From Thermodesulfobacteriota bacterium (GTDB lineage Bacteria > Desulfobacterota > SM23-61), in the NCBI GenBank assembly GCA_030018715.1, contig JASEHN010000070.1, forward strand, positions 1 through 10,563: a stretch of 10,563 nt of DNA. The letters run 5' to 3'. A program made the translations under genes and the position numbers. Positions within the stretch are counted from its first letter, which is position 1. Each line of letters starts with the position of its first letter. Positions 1-7,198 of the stretch are shown here, piece after piece. Under the pieces are notes generated by a model that did no database searches, was not told where the DNA came from, and was given only the letters and a program-made list of their open reading frames with translations.

Positions 1-158
1 GTGAGGGGAGATTTTGGGAAAATATGTCTGGTCAATTATGGACTCATTAGTAATAGTCGTTTCTTTAATACTGGGGAAATCAAATTTTCACCAGATTAAG
101 TATAACTTTTTTGATGCTGCTGGACAATTACTTTTTCAATTGCGGACTTGTTTCAACA

Positions 159-1388
159 TTAAACCTTAGGCAGGGCGGTTAGGCGGTAGATAGTTTCAAA
201 AGCGCCAAACAGATCCAAATATTCCTCCAGGTAACGATTCAGGAGGAATTTTTTCCTGACGGTTTCTTTAGCCTTTCTTCCCATCTCCTCCCTTAATTTT
301 TGGTCTTTGATCAGCCGAACAATCCGGCCAGCGGTTTCCTCTACCGATGAGACCAGGAACCCATTGACCCCGTCTTCAATCTGGTAGCGAATACCGCCGA
401 TGTTTCCTCCAATAACTGGCGTTCCCTTCCACATGGCCTCGGTAACGGTCAGGCCGAAGCCTTCCCGGATGGACTTCTGCACCACGACCGCCGCTCGTCG
501 CTGCAGGGCGTTCACTAATGCCGAATCCTGATGGCTGAGAATGATAATGCGTTCTTCCCGGCAGTCTAATAAAGACTCAAACAGATCAGATCCTTCGGGG
601 TCATCGGTGGCCACGTTGCCGAGCAACACAAGCGTGCAATCCACCTCCTTTCTGGCCAACTTGAACGCTTCGATGACTCCCTGAGGATCTTTCCAGCGGT
701 CAAAGCGAGAAATCTGCACCACCAGGGGAAGGTCGGTAGGGATTCCATAGTGGTCCAGCCTTTCTTTAATTTCTTCTTCGCTCATTTCTCGGGTTTTGAT
801 TTTGAAAGGGTCGATGGCCGGCATGAAGAATAACTGGGGGGTCTTGATGTTCTGGGCGTATTCTTTGAGACTAAAGATTACCGCGTCATATTTTTCAACG
901 GTGGGGACAAGGTAGTTCCAAAGTTCCTTGTTGGGGTTCGTTAGATCAATATGGCAACGCCAAATCCAGGGGCCATTCTTCTTATAGTGCTTGATCATGG
1001 GAAGAGGTTGAGGATCATGGATAATCACCATATTGTGATTTTCCAAATGGTTACGAACCGCATTTTCCCATATGACTTCTTCATAAATTTCCCTTTTGCG
1101 ATTGCTTAAATTAATCTCCTCCCCTTGCAAAGCATTGTGCATCTTTTTGGTGATGCTGAAGAAATCCGGTGCGCCCTGGATCACCCCCCATCCCGTTTTA
1201 ATGCCCACGCTGTTCATCAAGAGGGACAGGGACGAAAGGAGCTCGGCAACTCCGCCGCCGTAATAAGTCGAATTGACGTTCACCAAGTGCAGCCCCTGCA
1301 GGGGCCTGGCTTTTTTCCGGATTCGCTCGACGGCCTCCCCGCCGATCAACTTTTCGTAGTCTTCCAGCTGAACAATCTTTCCCACCAT
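159..1388 (-). CDS. treT: Trehalose synthase TreT-type glycosyltransferase (GT4)
   Basis: Encodes a 409-residue retaining GT-B glycosyltransferase of the TreT type, which joins NDP-glucose and glucose into trehalose in the cytoplasm and is reversible in several characterised enzymes. Visible marks: the N-terminal acceptor-side motif YGGGVAE (residues 43-49), HIDLTNPN (146-153), the donor-phosphate segment RFDRWKDP (228-235, with R231 and K233), NVATDDPEG (258-266), and the GT4 E-x7-E pair E309/E317 within EGFGLTVTE. The length fits the family. The reading frame continues upstream to 1697, but that part is out-of-frame pfkB sequence; the ATG at 1386-1388 has an AAGGAG site 7 nt away and begins the family-like sequence. 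It overlaps the 3' end of pfkB by 43 bp, so it is probably translationally coupled as the last gene of the operon. The family call is firm. The direction of reaction and the nucleotide preference are not visible. Confidence 0.93.
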   Translation of the reverse strand: MVGKIVQLEDYEKLIGGEAVERIRKKARPLQGLHLVNVNSTYYGGGVAELLSSLSLLMNSVGIKTGWGVIQGAPDFFSITKKMHNALQGEEINLSNRKREIYEEVIWENAVRNHLENHNMVIIHDPQPLPMIKHYKKNGPWIWRCHIDLTNPNKELWNYLVPTVEKYDAVIFSLKEYAQNIKTPQLFFMPAIDPFKIKTREMSEEEIKERLDHYGIPTDLPLVVQISRFDRWKDPQGVIEAFKLARKEVDCTLVLLGNVATDDPEGSDLFESLLDCREERIIILSHQDSALVNALQRRAAVVVQKSIREGFGLTVTEAMWKGTPVIGGNIGGIRYQIEDGVNGFLVSSVEETAGRIVRLIKDQKLREEMGRKAKETVRKKFLLNRYLEEYLDLFGAFETIYRLTALPKV

Positions 1389-2347
1389 TTCTTGGCTCCT
1401 TTGGTTGTTTCGGGTTTTTCCTCTACCATCTCTTGGTACAATCGCTCCGTATCTTCCCGCCGGCACAGCTCGGTGCCCGGAGTCATGACCGCAGCGGCGC
1501 CGGCCGCAATCCCGAAAAGGACAGAATCGCGCGGTGTTTGGCCCCGTGCCAGGCTCAAAACCGTGCCGGCCACCATGCTGTCGCCGGCCCCGACCTTGCT
1601 GACAATCGGCACGGTGGGCGGCCGGATATGCTCGACAACCTCTTCCGATACCATCAGAGCGCCGGCCGCGCCGAGAGAAATGACCAGGATTTCGCACCGG
1701 CCGCTTTTTACCAACTTTAGGGCCTCCGCCACAATCTGCGCCTCTTCTTTCATATCCTGCCCCACGAGGTCCCTGAATTCACGGTAATTGGGTTTTATCA
1801 GATAGACACCTTCCTGCAGCGCCCGGTTCAGGGCATCGCCGGATGTGTCAATGATGACCTTGGCCCCATGATCCTTTCCGATCCGCGCCACCCTTCCATA
1901 AAAATCGGAGGGCACGCCGGGGGGAAGGCTTCCACTGGCGACCAGGTAATCGGGTCGTGGACGGATCACGGATAACTCCTGGAGGCATCGCTCCCCTTCT
2001 TCATTCTTCAGAACCGGCCCCGGCATTCCAAAACGGAATTGTTGCCCGGTGGATTCCTCCAGCACAGCGAGACTCTCCCGGGTCGTTCCTTCTATGGGAA
2101 CCGGCCGGTGGGTGATTCCTTCCTCTTCCAGGAGATCCCTAAGCCTATTTCCCGTGTAGCCCCCTGCGGGATAGAGGAGCACCGATTCCCCTCCCAGCTT
2201 TTTGATCGCCCGGGAGACATTCACCCCGCCCCCTCCAGGCTCAAAGCGTGGGGTTTTGCAGTAGAGTTTCCGTTCGGCAATCACATGCTCCACGCTGGAG
2301 CTCTTGTCGATCGCCGGGTTCATCGTAAAGGCAACGATTTCTTTCAT
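1346..2347 (-). CDS. pfkB: PfkB-family sugar-phosphate kinase, 6-phosphofructokinase 2-like
   Basis: A 333-residue ribokinase/PfkB-fold kinase. It follows E. coli PfkB nearly position by position: FEPGGGGVNVSRAIKKLGG (35-53) is the substrate-binding segment, FRFGMPG (104-110) and SGSLPPGV (138-145) are family blocks, IKPNYRE (184-190) follows, and VGAGDS (252-257) carries the catalytic base D256, the same number as in E. coli PfkB. The expected reaction is ATP-dependent phosphorylation of fructose-6-phosphate to fructose-1,6-bisphosphate. Tagatose-6-phosphate or fructose-1-phosphate kinase activity cannot be excluded from sequence. The start was set at MKEIV, 8 nt after GGAGG at 2356-2360; an upstream in-frame ATG at 2377 lies before this site. 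It is about 24 residues longer than E. coli PfkB, with a Lys/Trp-rich tail (about 310-333) encoded over the treT start. In the operon it would pull hexose phosphate into glycolysis. Confidence 0.92.
   Translation of the reverse strand: MKEIVAFTMNPAIDKSSSVEHVIAERKLYCKTPRFEPGGGGVNVSRAIKKLGGESVLLYPAGGYTGNRLRDLLEEEGITHRPVPIEGTTRESLAVLEESTGQQFRFGMPGPVLKNEEGERCLQELSVIRPRPDYLVASGSLPPGVPSDFYGRVARIGKDHGAKVIIDTSGDALNRALQEGVYLIKPNYREFRDLVGQDMKEEAQIVAEALKLVKSGRCEILVISLGAAGALMVSEEVVEHIRPPTVPIVSKVGAGDSMVAGTVLSLARGQTPRDSVLFGIAAGAAAVMTPGTELCRREDTERLYQEMVEEKPETTKGAKKWWERLFSWKTTKS
1396..1401 (-). promoter_or_regulatory. Ribosome binding site deciding the treT start
   Basis: Reads AAGGAG on the minus strand, 7 nt before the ATG at 1388, and lies inside the pfkB coding sequence. 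It supports the internal start over the roughly 103-codon-longer open frame. Confidence 0.7.
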
Positions 2348-2408
2348 TGAACAAACCTCCGTCCCTTTGCCTTCCACTGTCGAAGTCCAACGATTTTATG
2401 CTCGCCAC

Positions 2409-2422
2409 CCTCCGCTCGGAGG
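2409..2422. other. Short hairpin between the BON gene and pfkB
   Basis: A perfect 5-bp inverted repeat (CCTCC-GCTC-GGAGG) with a 4-base loop lies in the 84-bp gap between the BON gene stop and the pfkB start. No T-run follows it in the direction of transcription, so it is not a classical terminator. It could be an RNA processing or stability hairpin, or chance. Confidence 0.3.
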
Positions 2423-2431
2423 CGGGGCAGC

Positions 2432-2938
2432 TCACTTCACCTGAAGGGTGGAGACGACTTCGCGGACGCCGTCGGTTTCCAAGGCCAGGGCCGTCGCCTT
2501 GCCGATGAGTTCGGGCAACGCGACCGTGCCGGAGAGGGTGACCCGGCCGGCGGTCGTGGCCACCGAGATGCTGAGGGCCGAAAGATCGGGATCGGCCGCC
2601 AGTTTGGCCTTGATCGTCGCCGTGGCGCGCGCATCGAGGGCCGCATCCGCCGCGGCTTCCCCGATGTCGCGGGCCTTGCGCCGCACGCCGCGGCCTTTCT
2701 CGGCGAGTTCCTTCTGGATGTCTTCGGCGCGCAACTCCAGCGCTTCCAGTTTGGCGGCCAGCGCCTGTTTCGCCTGCTCGCCAACGGCTTGGGCCGACTC
2801 CTGCGCCCTCCCGGCCTGGGCGGCCGCGCGCTCCTCGGCTTTCTGCACGGCTGGAGTTGTGCGGCCGGCGGTGAAATACCAAAGCGCACCCGCGCCAATG
2901 ATGACGCCCATGAGCAATCCAATGATGAATGTTTTCAT
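2432..2938 (-). CDS. Membrane-anchored BON-domain protein
   Basis: A 168-residue protein with three parts. Residues 4-23 form a hydrophobic glycine-containing segment that would be an uncleaved signal anchor (no lipobox Cys). Residues about 30-100 are Ala/Glu/Gln/Arg-rich with coiled-coil character. A C-terminal BON domain (about 104-168) has the GRVTLSGTV hairpin (131-139) and ends at STLQVK. BON domains occur in periplasmic and envelope proteins such as OsmY and are thought to bind phospholipid or stabilise the envelope, so a periplasmic location is expected. AGGAGG lies close before the ATG at 2938, and the gene starts 15 bp after the GH65 stop, so it is co-transcribed. Its base composition looks clearly more GC-rich, and its codons more GC-ended, than treT or GH65, suggesting later insertion into the operon. 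An osmotic-stress role would fit trehalose genes but is inference. Confidence 0.85.
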   Translation of the reverse strand: MKTFIIGLLMGVIIGAGALWYFTAGRTTPAVQKAEERAAAQAGRAQESAQAVGEQAKQALAAKLEALELRAEDIQKELAEKGRGVRRKARDIGEAAADAALDARATATIKAKLAADPDLSALSISVATTAGRVTLSGTVALPELIGKATALALETDGVREVVSTLQVK

Positions 2939-2953
2939 TGTGCGCCTCCTTTC

Positions 2954-5356
2954 TTATTTTTCCTTGCCCAGGTCAAAAGTCAGCGTTTCCCCCGGCTTGA
3001 GTTCGTAGACCTTGTCCTGAAATGAGACTTTCGTCGCCTGCAGCTCGCCCTCGCTCGAGGCAATGGTCATGGACTCCGGGGTCGCGGCGATGTCGAACCA
3101 GTTGCCCCGGTATTTGATTCTCATGGATAGTTTCGGCAATTCCCGGGGGATGTTCGGATTCAGAAAGAGAATGTCGTCATGAAACTCCAGCCCCGTGTAG
3201 CAGCGCTGCAGAATATCCACGGTTCCAGCCATGGCGCCGAGATGAATGCCTTCATGGGTCGTGCCGCCTTGAACGTCCGAGACGTCGCTCTCCAGGGCCC
3301 TGTGAAAAAGCTCCAGGGAGCGCGGGCGGTCTGACCGGGCCAGAACCCAGGAATGGACGATGTTGCTCAGGGTGGAGCCGTGGGAACTCCGCTTCAGGTA
3401 ATAGTCGATGTTCCTGGGTATGATCCCGGGGTCGAAGTCGTATCCCATCTGGGTGAAGAGTTCCTGTATTTCCTCGGCCGAGAAGAGGTAGAAGAGCATC
3501 AGCGCATCGGCCTGTTTCGAGGCTTTATACCGGTTGGGGGTGTCCCCTTCCGCCTCGAGAATGCGGTCCAGGCGCTGGATATTGCTGTATTTTTTTCGGT
3601 AGCCTTCCCAGTCAAACTCCAGCAACTGGTCGTATCCCTCGAACTGGCTGATGATTTTGTCTCCGTGGAATACGACGCGCATCTTCCGGGTGATGTCCTG
3701 CCAGCGGTCCAGCTCCGCTTGTTCCAGGCCCAGGGCCTCCAGCAGGTCATTCCTTCTTTTGGGAGGAAGAACCTCGAGCGCTTTAAGGGCGGTCCGCAGC
3801 ACGTAGACGGTCATCACATTCGTGTAAGCGTTGTTGTTCAGGCCGGGTTTTTCCGACTCCGGATACCCGTCGTGATATTCGTCGGGCCCCATGACCCCGA
3901 GGATTTCGTAGCGGTCGAGTTTTTGGTTGAAGGTGGTGATACCGGCCAGGAACCTGGCGATTTCCAGAATCATCTCCGCACCGTAGGTGGACAGGAATTC
4001 CAGGTCTCCGGTAGCCTTATAATACTGCCAGACATTATAGGCGATGGCGATATTGACATGGCGCTGCAAATGGGTGTGATCCGGCAGCCACCGGCCCGAC
4101 TTCGGGTTCAGATGAAGCTGTTGGGTTTCCTCCCGCCCGTTGCTTCCGCTCTGCCAGGGATAGAGGGCGCCTCTCACCCCTTCCTCTTGGGCCGCCAGGC
4201 GCGAGCGGTTCAACCGCCTGTAGCGGTAGAGGAGCAAGGACCGGGTGAGATTCGGGATTCTCATGTTGAGATAGGGGAAGATAAAGAGTTCGTCCCAGAA
4301 GACATGCCCCCGGTAGGCCTCGCCGTGCCAGCCCCTGGCCGGCACCCCGATGTCCAGGTCGATGGAATTCCTCGAAACGGTCTGGAGCAAATGAAAAATG
4401 TGCAGCCGCAGGATCATCTGGGGGCGGTCGCTGTCCGAGAGCCGGATGTCGCACCGATCCCACAGGTGACCCCATTGCAGGATGTGGCTTTGAAGGAGTT
4501 CATCAAAATTGCCGGCCTGTTTGACGGCCGCCGCGGCCTCCAGAACGGGATCGGAGATGGCGAAGTCCCTGGAGGTATAAAAGGAAACGATCTTTTCGAT
4601 CTTCACCGGTTTCTTCTCGCCCCCGTCGACAAAAAACTCCTGGCCGATATATCCGGGTTGTTTGACCAGCTTCCTTTCCACCTCGATCGGTTCCCCTCCG
4701 GAATAAACCCGGGTTCTTGCAGCCTCGGCCACGCGAAGGTGGGACTGATTGGTCTCCACGAGCAAATAGATGATGTCCTCATCAACGGTCCCGCTCTTGA
4801 CCGGCTCAAGATGCTTGTTGTTCAGTTGTTTATAACGCTCGACCCCGGCATTAATCACCGTTCCATCGAGGGCGGAAAGGACCTGAATCCGTCCGGACCA
4901 ATTCTCCGGAATGATGGTGGTTTCCAGTGCCGCCATATGCATATGTTCCATGTGTACGAAACGCCGTTGGGTCAGGGTGGTCTCCCGGTTCTGTTTGTCC
5001 CTGAATCTGATCGTTCTGGAGAGAAGGCCCTCTTTCATGTTGAGTTCCTGCCGGTAGAAAAGAATATCGACGGACAGGAGATTCAACCAGTCGCCCCCTT
5101 CCGGCCGGAACTTGGTGAGCAGCCAGTTGGGCATATTCACCAGATCTTCATTTTCGACTACATGCCCGGCGATCTCGGTTTTCAGGCGGTTGTATCCCCC
5201 GGCAAGATACATCCCCGGATAATGAATCTCGTCCGCTTCGGATTCAGGCGCCGCCCCGCGAGTGGCGAAATACCCGTTTCCGAGGGTGCAGAGCGCCTCG
5301 CGCAGGCCTTCTTTGGATGGTTCAAATCCTTCATAGACCAGGGTCCAGTTATTCAT
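2954..5356 (-). CDS. GH65 disaccharide phosphorylase (trehalose/kojibiose/maltose phosphorylase family)
   Basis: An 800-residue glycoside hydrolase family 65 protein. Characterised members use phosphate to cleave alpha-glucodisaccharides with inversion, giving beta-glucose-1-phosphate plus glucose. Domain order: N-terminal beta-sandwich (about 1-270), helical linker, (alpha/alpha)6 catalytic barrel (about 330-720) and a small C-terminal beta-domain. Motifs: GHVFWDELFIFPYLN (350-364), GALYPWQSGSNGREETQ (396-412), GPDEYH (490-495) with the expected general acid E493, KQADAL (614-619), and the phosphate-site segments SSHGSTLS (657-664) and TTHEGIHLGAMAG (699-711). All key residues are present, so it is probably active. 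The substrate cannot be read from sequence; trehalose is favoured by the neighbours. The start ATG at 5356 overlaps the upstream stop as ATGA and follows AGGAGG by 5 nt. FWDELF-type variants occur in the mycobacterial OtsB1 C-terminal region, as far as I recall. Confidence 0.93.
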   Translation of the reverse strand: MNNWTLVYEGFEPSKEGLREALCTLGNGYFATRGAAPESEADEIHYPGMYLAGGYNRLKTEIAGHVVENEDLVNMPNWLLTKFRPEGGDWLNLLSVDILFYRQELNMKEGLLSRTIRFRDKQNRETTLTQRRFVHMEHMHMAALETTIIPENWSGRIQVLSALDGTVINAGVERYKQLNNKHLEPVKSGTVDEDIIYLLVETNQSHLRVAEAARTRVYSGGEPIEVERKLVKQPGYIGQEFFVDGGEKKPVKIEKIVSFYTSRDFAISDPVLEAAAAVKQAGNFDELLQSHILQWGHLWDRCDIRLSDSDRPQMILRLHIFHLLQTVSRNSIDLDIGVPARGWHGEAYRGHVFWDELFIFPYLNMRIPNLTRSLLLYRYRRLNRSRLAAQEEGVRGALYPWQSGSNGREETQQLHLNPKSGRWLPDHTHLQRHVNIAIAYNVWQYYKATGDLEFLSTYGAEMILEIARFLAGITTFNQKLDRYEILGVMGPDEYHDGYPESEKPGLNNNAYTNVMTVYVLRTALKALEVLPPKRRNDLLEALGLEQAELDRWQDITRKMRVVFHGDKIISQFEGYDQLLEFDWEGYRKKYSNIQRLDRILEAEGDTPNRYKASKQADALMLFYLFSAEEIQELFTQMGYDFDPGIIPRNIDYYLKRSSHGSTLSNIVHSWVLARSDRPRSLELFHRALESDVSDVQGGTTHEGIHLGAMAGTVDILQRCYTGLEFHDDILFLNPNIPRELPKLSMRIKYRGNWFDIAATPESMTIASSEGELQATKVSFQDKVYELKPGETLTFDLGKEK

Positions 5357-5367
5357 GAAGACCTCCT
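5353..5367 (-). promoter_or_regulatory. ATGA stop/start overlap with Shine-Dalgarno site (translational coupling)
   Basis: The TGA of the HAD-phosphatase gene (5353-5355) and the ATG of the GH65 gene (5354-5356) share bases. AGGAGG (5362-5367) sits inside the last codons of the upstream gene. This arrangement normally couples translation and keeps the two products near equal amounts. Confidence 0.8.
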
Positions 5368-6924
5368 GCAGAAAGGGATCAGTTGAAGAAGAAATTCGCG
5401 GACCTCATCGGGATTTTTCAGGCTGTACGCGGCGGCGGTCTCATAGGGTTTATCCCAGACCACAATTCCGATACCCCGTCCCTTCAGCGCCCTGAATGCG
5501 TCCTCGTCGGTTACATCATCGCCGATGTAAAAAGGCAGCACATCTTCTCCGTCGAGTTTCAGTGTGCGAAGCAGGGCAAGGAGCGCCTTTCCCTTGTGCC
5601 AGTCCATATTGGGTTGGAGCTCGAAAATCTTTTTTCCGTAAGCCTTCCGGAGCTCCGGATGTCCACCCGCGACCTCATCCACAACCTTTTCAACCCCTTC
5701 CACCCTTCCGGGATCCACGAGCCGGTAGTGGATGGCAATAGCAAATTTTTTCCGCTCCACGAGCAGGCCCTGAATGGAGCCGAGTTTCCGGGAAAGCTCT
5801 TTCTCTGCCTTGTCGAGGACAGGAAGGAATTCCTCCCCGACTGTATTTTCGATCTGTAACCCCCTCGGCCCGGCAATATCAAAGCCATGGCTTCCGGCAT
5901 AGACGATGGAGTCAATCCGCACTTTGTCCTGGACATCCTTGAGGTCGCGGCCGCTGATGATTCCCACCGGGCAATGACGGGAGAGCTCCATCACCGCCTC
6001 CCGCATGTCTTCGTGCATGACCGCCCGGTCGGGTGTTTCGACGATGGGGGTCAGCGTTCCGTCATAGTCCAGGAAGACGGCGATGCGTTTCCCCCCGGCC
6101 CGCCGGGATATTTCCTCGAAGCGCTCCAGGGCGGAAGGGAGCGGTTGCGCCTTTTCCGGATCACCGGCGACGCAAATTTCAGAGAGGTCGGAAACGGCCA
6201 CATGGGCTCCGTTGGCCAGCAGGGGTTCTCTTTCGCCGGTTCGGGCGATTCCGATCACCAGGCCGAATTTTCCGGCCCGGCCGGCCTGGACGCCGGAAAT
6301 GGCATCTTCGACCACCACCGCCCGCTCCGGCTTCACCTTCAATTGCCGGGCCGCCTCGAGGAAAATATCCGGGGCCGGTTTCCCGGGAATGCCCAGGATT
6401 TCCGAATCCACCCCGTCCACCCTCACGTCAAAAAGGTCCGAAAGATTCACGGAATCCAGGATCATGGCGCAGCTTTTGCTCGATGAAATGACGGCGGTTT
6501 TGAGGCCGTGCTTTTTTATGCTGCGGATCAAGTCCACGATGGATCGGTATACCTGCGCACCCTGCTCCCGAATCTGTTTCAGGAAATCCGCATTCTTGCG
6601 CTTGCCCAGGCCGTGAATGGTTTCTGCGCCTGCTGGATCTTCCGGCCAGCCTTCGGGCAGTTCGATCCCCCTGGACCCGAGAAAACTCCTTACCCCGTCA
6701 AGGCGGGGTTTTCCATCGACATAGAGACGGTAATCGGTGTCTATTTCAAAAGGCTGAAAGGGGACACCTTGGCGGGTGGCATACCGGGAGAGAAAGTCAT
6801 CGAACATCCTTTTCCATGCCGCGGCATGCACCGATGCGGTATCGGTGACCACCCCGTCAAGGTCGAATATGACCGCATCATAAACGGCCGCCGGTATCGT
6901 GCAGGCTGTTTTCCCATGAGCCAT
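5353..6924 (-). CDS. Bifunctional HAD protein: beta-phosphoglucomutase-like domain fused to trehalose-6-phosphate phosphatase domain
   Basis: A 523-residue cytoplasmic fusion. Domain 1 (about 14-255) is a HAD subfamily I, beta-PGM-like unit: FDLDGVVTDTA (20-30, D21 and D23), a HAAAW segment after it, ISSSK (146-150), GKPAPD (181-186) and VVEDAISG (204-211). It would isomerise beta-glucose-1-phosphate to glucose-6-phosphate. Domain 2 (about 275-523) is an OtsB-type HAD-IIB phosphatase: LDYDGTLTPI (285-294), IISGRD (322-327), GSHGFDI (344-350), HKGKA (443-447) and IGDDVTDEDAF (467-477), which would convert trehalose-6-phosphate to trehalose. Both catalytic sets are complete. GGAGG precedes the ATG at 6924 by 6 nt, and this is the first gene of the operon. 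Followed by GH65, the order matches mycobacterial OtsB1 (Rv2006), which is a single polypeptide. No trehalose-6-phosphate synthase (OtsA) is in the window, so the phosphatase substrate is open. Confidence 0.92.
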   Translation of the reverse strand: MAHGKTACTIPAAVYDAVIFDLDGVVTDTASVHAAAWKRMFDDFLSRYATRQGVPFQPFEIDTDYRLYVDGKPRLDGVRSFLGSRGIELPEGWPEDPAGAETIHGLGKRKNADFLKQIREQGAQVYRSIVDLIRSIKKHGLKTAVISSSKSCAMILDSVNLSDLFDVRVDGVDSEILGIPGKPAPDIFLEAARQLKVKPERAVVVEDAISGVQAGRAGKFGLVIGIARTGEREPLLANGAHVAVSDLSEICVAGDPEKAQPLPSALERFEEISRRAGGKRIAVFLDYDGTLTPIVETPDRAVMHEDMREAVMELSRHCPVGIISGRDLKDVQDKVRIDSIVYAGSHGFDIAGPRGLQIENTVGEEFLPVLDKAEKELSRKLGSIQGLLVERKKFAIAIHYRLVDPGRVEGVEKVVDEVAGGHPELRKAYGKKIFELQPNMDWHKGKALLALLRTLKLDGEDVLPFYIGDDVTDEDAFRALKGRGIGIVVWDKPYETAAAYSLKNPDEVREFLLQLIPFCRRSS

Positions 6925-6958
6925 TTTTTACCTCCGGGAAATTAAATTCATTGGGAAA

Positions 6959-6986
6959 CAGATTTCCACGGATAAACGCAGATAAC
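6959..6986. repeat. Possible fragment of a dispersed intergenic repeat
   Basis: The stretch CAGATTTCCACGGATAAACG and the following CAGATAAC resemble the ATCTGTG/GGATAAAC-type short sequences that recur between genes in many environmental bacterial genomes. Only one copy is in the window, with a weaker echo (AAATCTGTG) near 7019, so the call rests on memory of such repeats. It lies in the upstream region of the trehalose operon. Confidence 0.3.
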
Positions 6987-7106
6987 TCTTTTATGTTATG
7001 TTTGCTTTTAAGATCCTGAAAATCTGTGCTTACCCTTTTCGATCATTAACACCTAACAGCGGGAAGCTGTGTGTATTAAGGAATTTCCTATACGATCCAG
7101 TTAATT

Positions 7107-7183
7107 CAAGTAGTTCTGTCCGCCTGAGGCGGACTGCTTTCGCAGGAGTGACGGCTTTGCCGACTTTTTACGAGTTCATCAAT
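7107..7183. repeat. Hairpin-rich intergenic repeat element
   Basis: It contains a perfect 7-bp hairpin, GTCCGCC-TGA-GGCGGAC (7118-7134), then CTTTCGCAGGAGTGACGG, a small CGGC-TTT-GCCG hairpin (7152-7162) and CTTTTTACGAGTTCATCAA. This pattern (GCGAAAGC, GTCA, TTTTTACGAG) resembles short dispersed repeats I associate with deltaproteobacterial genomes. The boundaries are approximate. It directly abuts the early end of the DJ-1/PfpI gene on its 3' side and may have caused that truncation. Being a repeat family is inference, since only one copy is in the window. Confidence 0.5.
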
Positions 7184-7198
7184 CTTGGCCCTTGAAAA

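Noticed and set aside
125..142. CAATT...AATTG inverted repeat downstream of treT considered as a terminator
   Set aside because: Only a 5-bp AT-rich stem with a T-rich loop and no T-run placed after it in the direction of transcription.
1389..1697. N-terminal extension of the treT frame up to 1697
   Set aside because: It lies out of frame within pfkB and translates to Arg/Gly-rich sequence of no family; the AAGGAG site and the family N-terminus favour 1388.
2241..2882. 213-codon minus-strand frame spanning the BON and pfkB genes
   Set aside because: Arg/Gly-rich out-of-frame translation overlapping two recognisable genes in their proper frames.
3353..5386. 677-codon open frame on the plus strand
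   Set aside because: It is exactly antisense to the GH65 gene, whose motifs are complete. Its translation shows no recognisable family, and GC-rich codon structure commonly leaves such antisense frames open.
7152..7169. CGGC-TTT-GCCG followed by CTTTTTA considered as a rho-independent terminator
   Set aside because: The T-run is on the plus strand and no plus-strand gene precedes it; the stem is only 4 bp. It is better explained as part of the repeat element.
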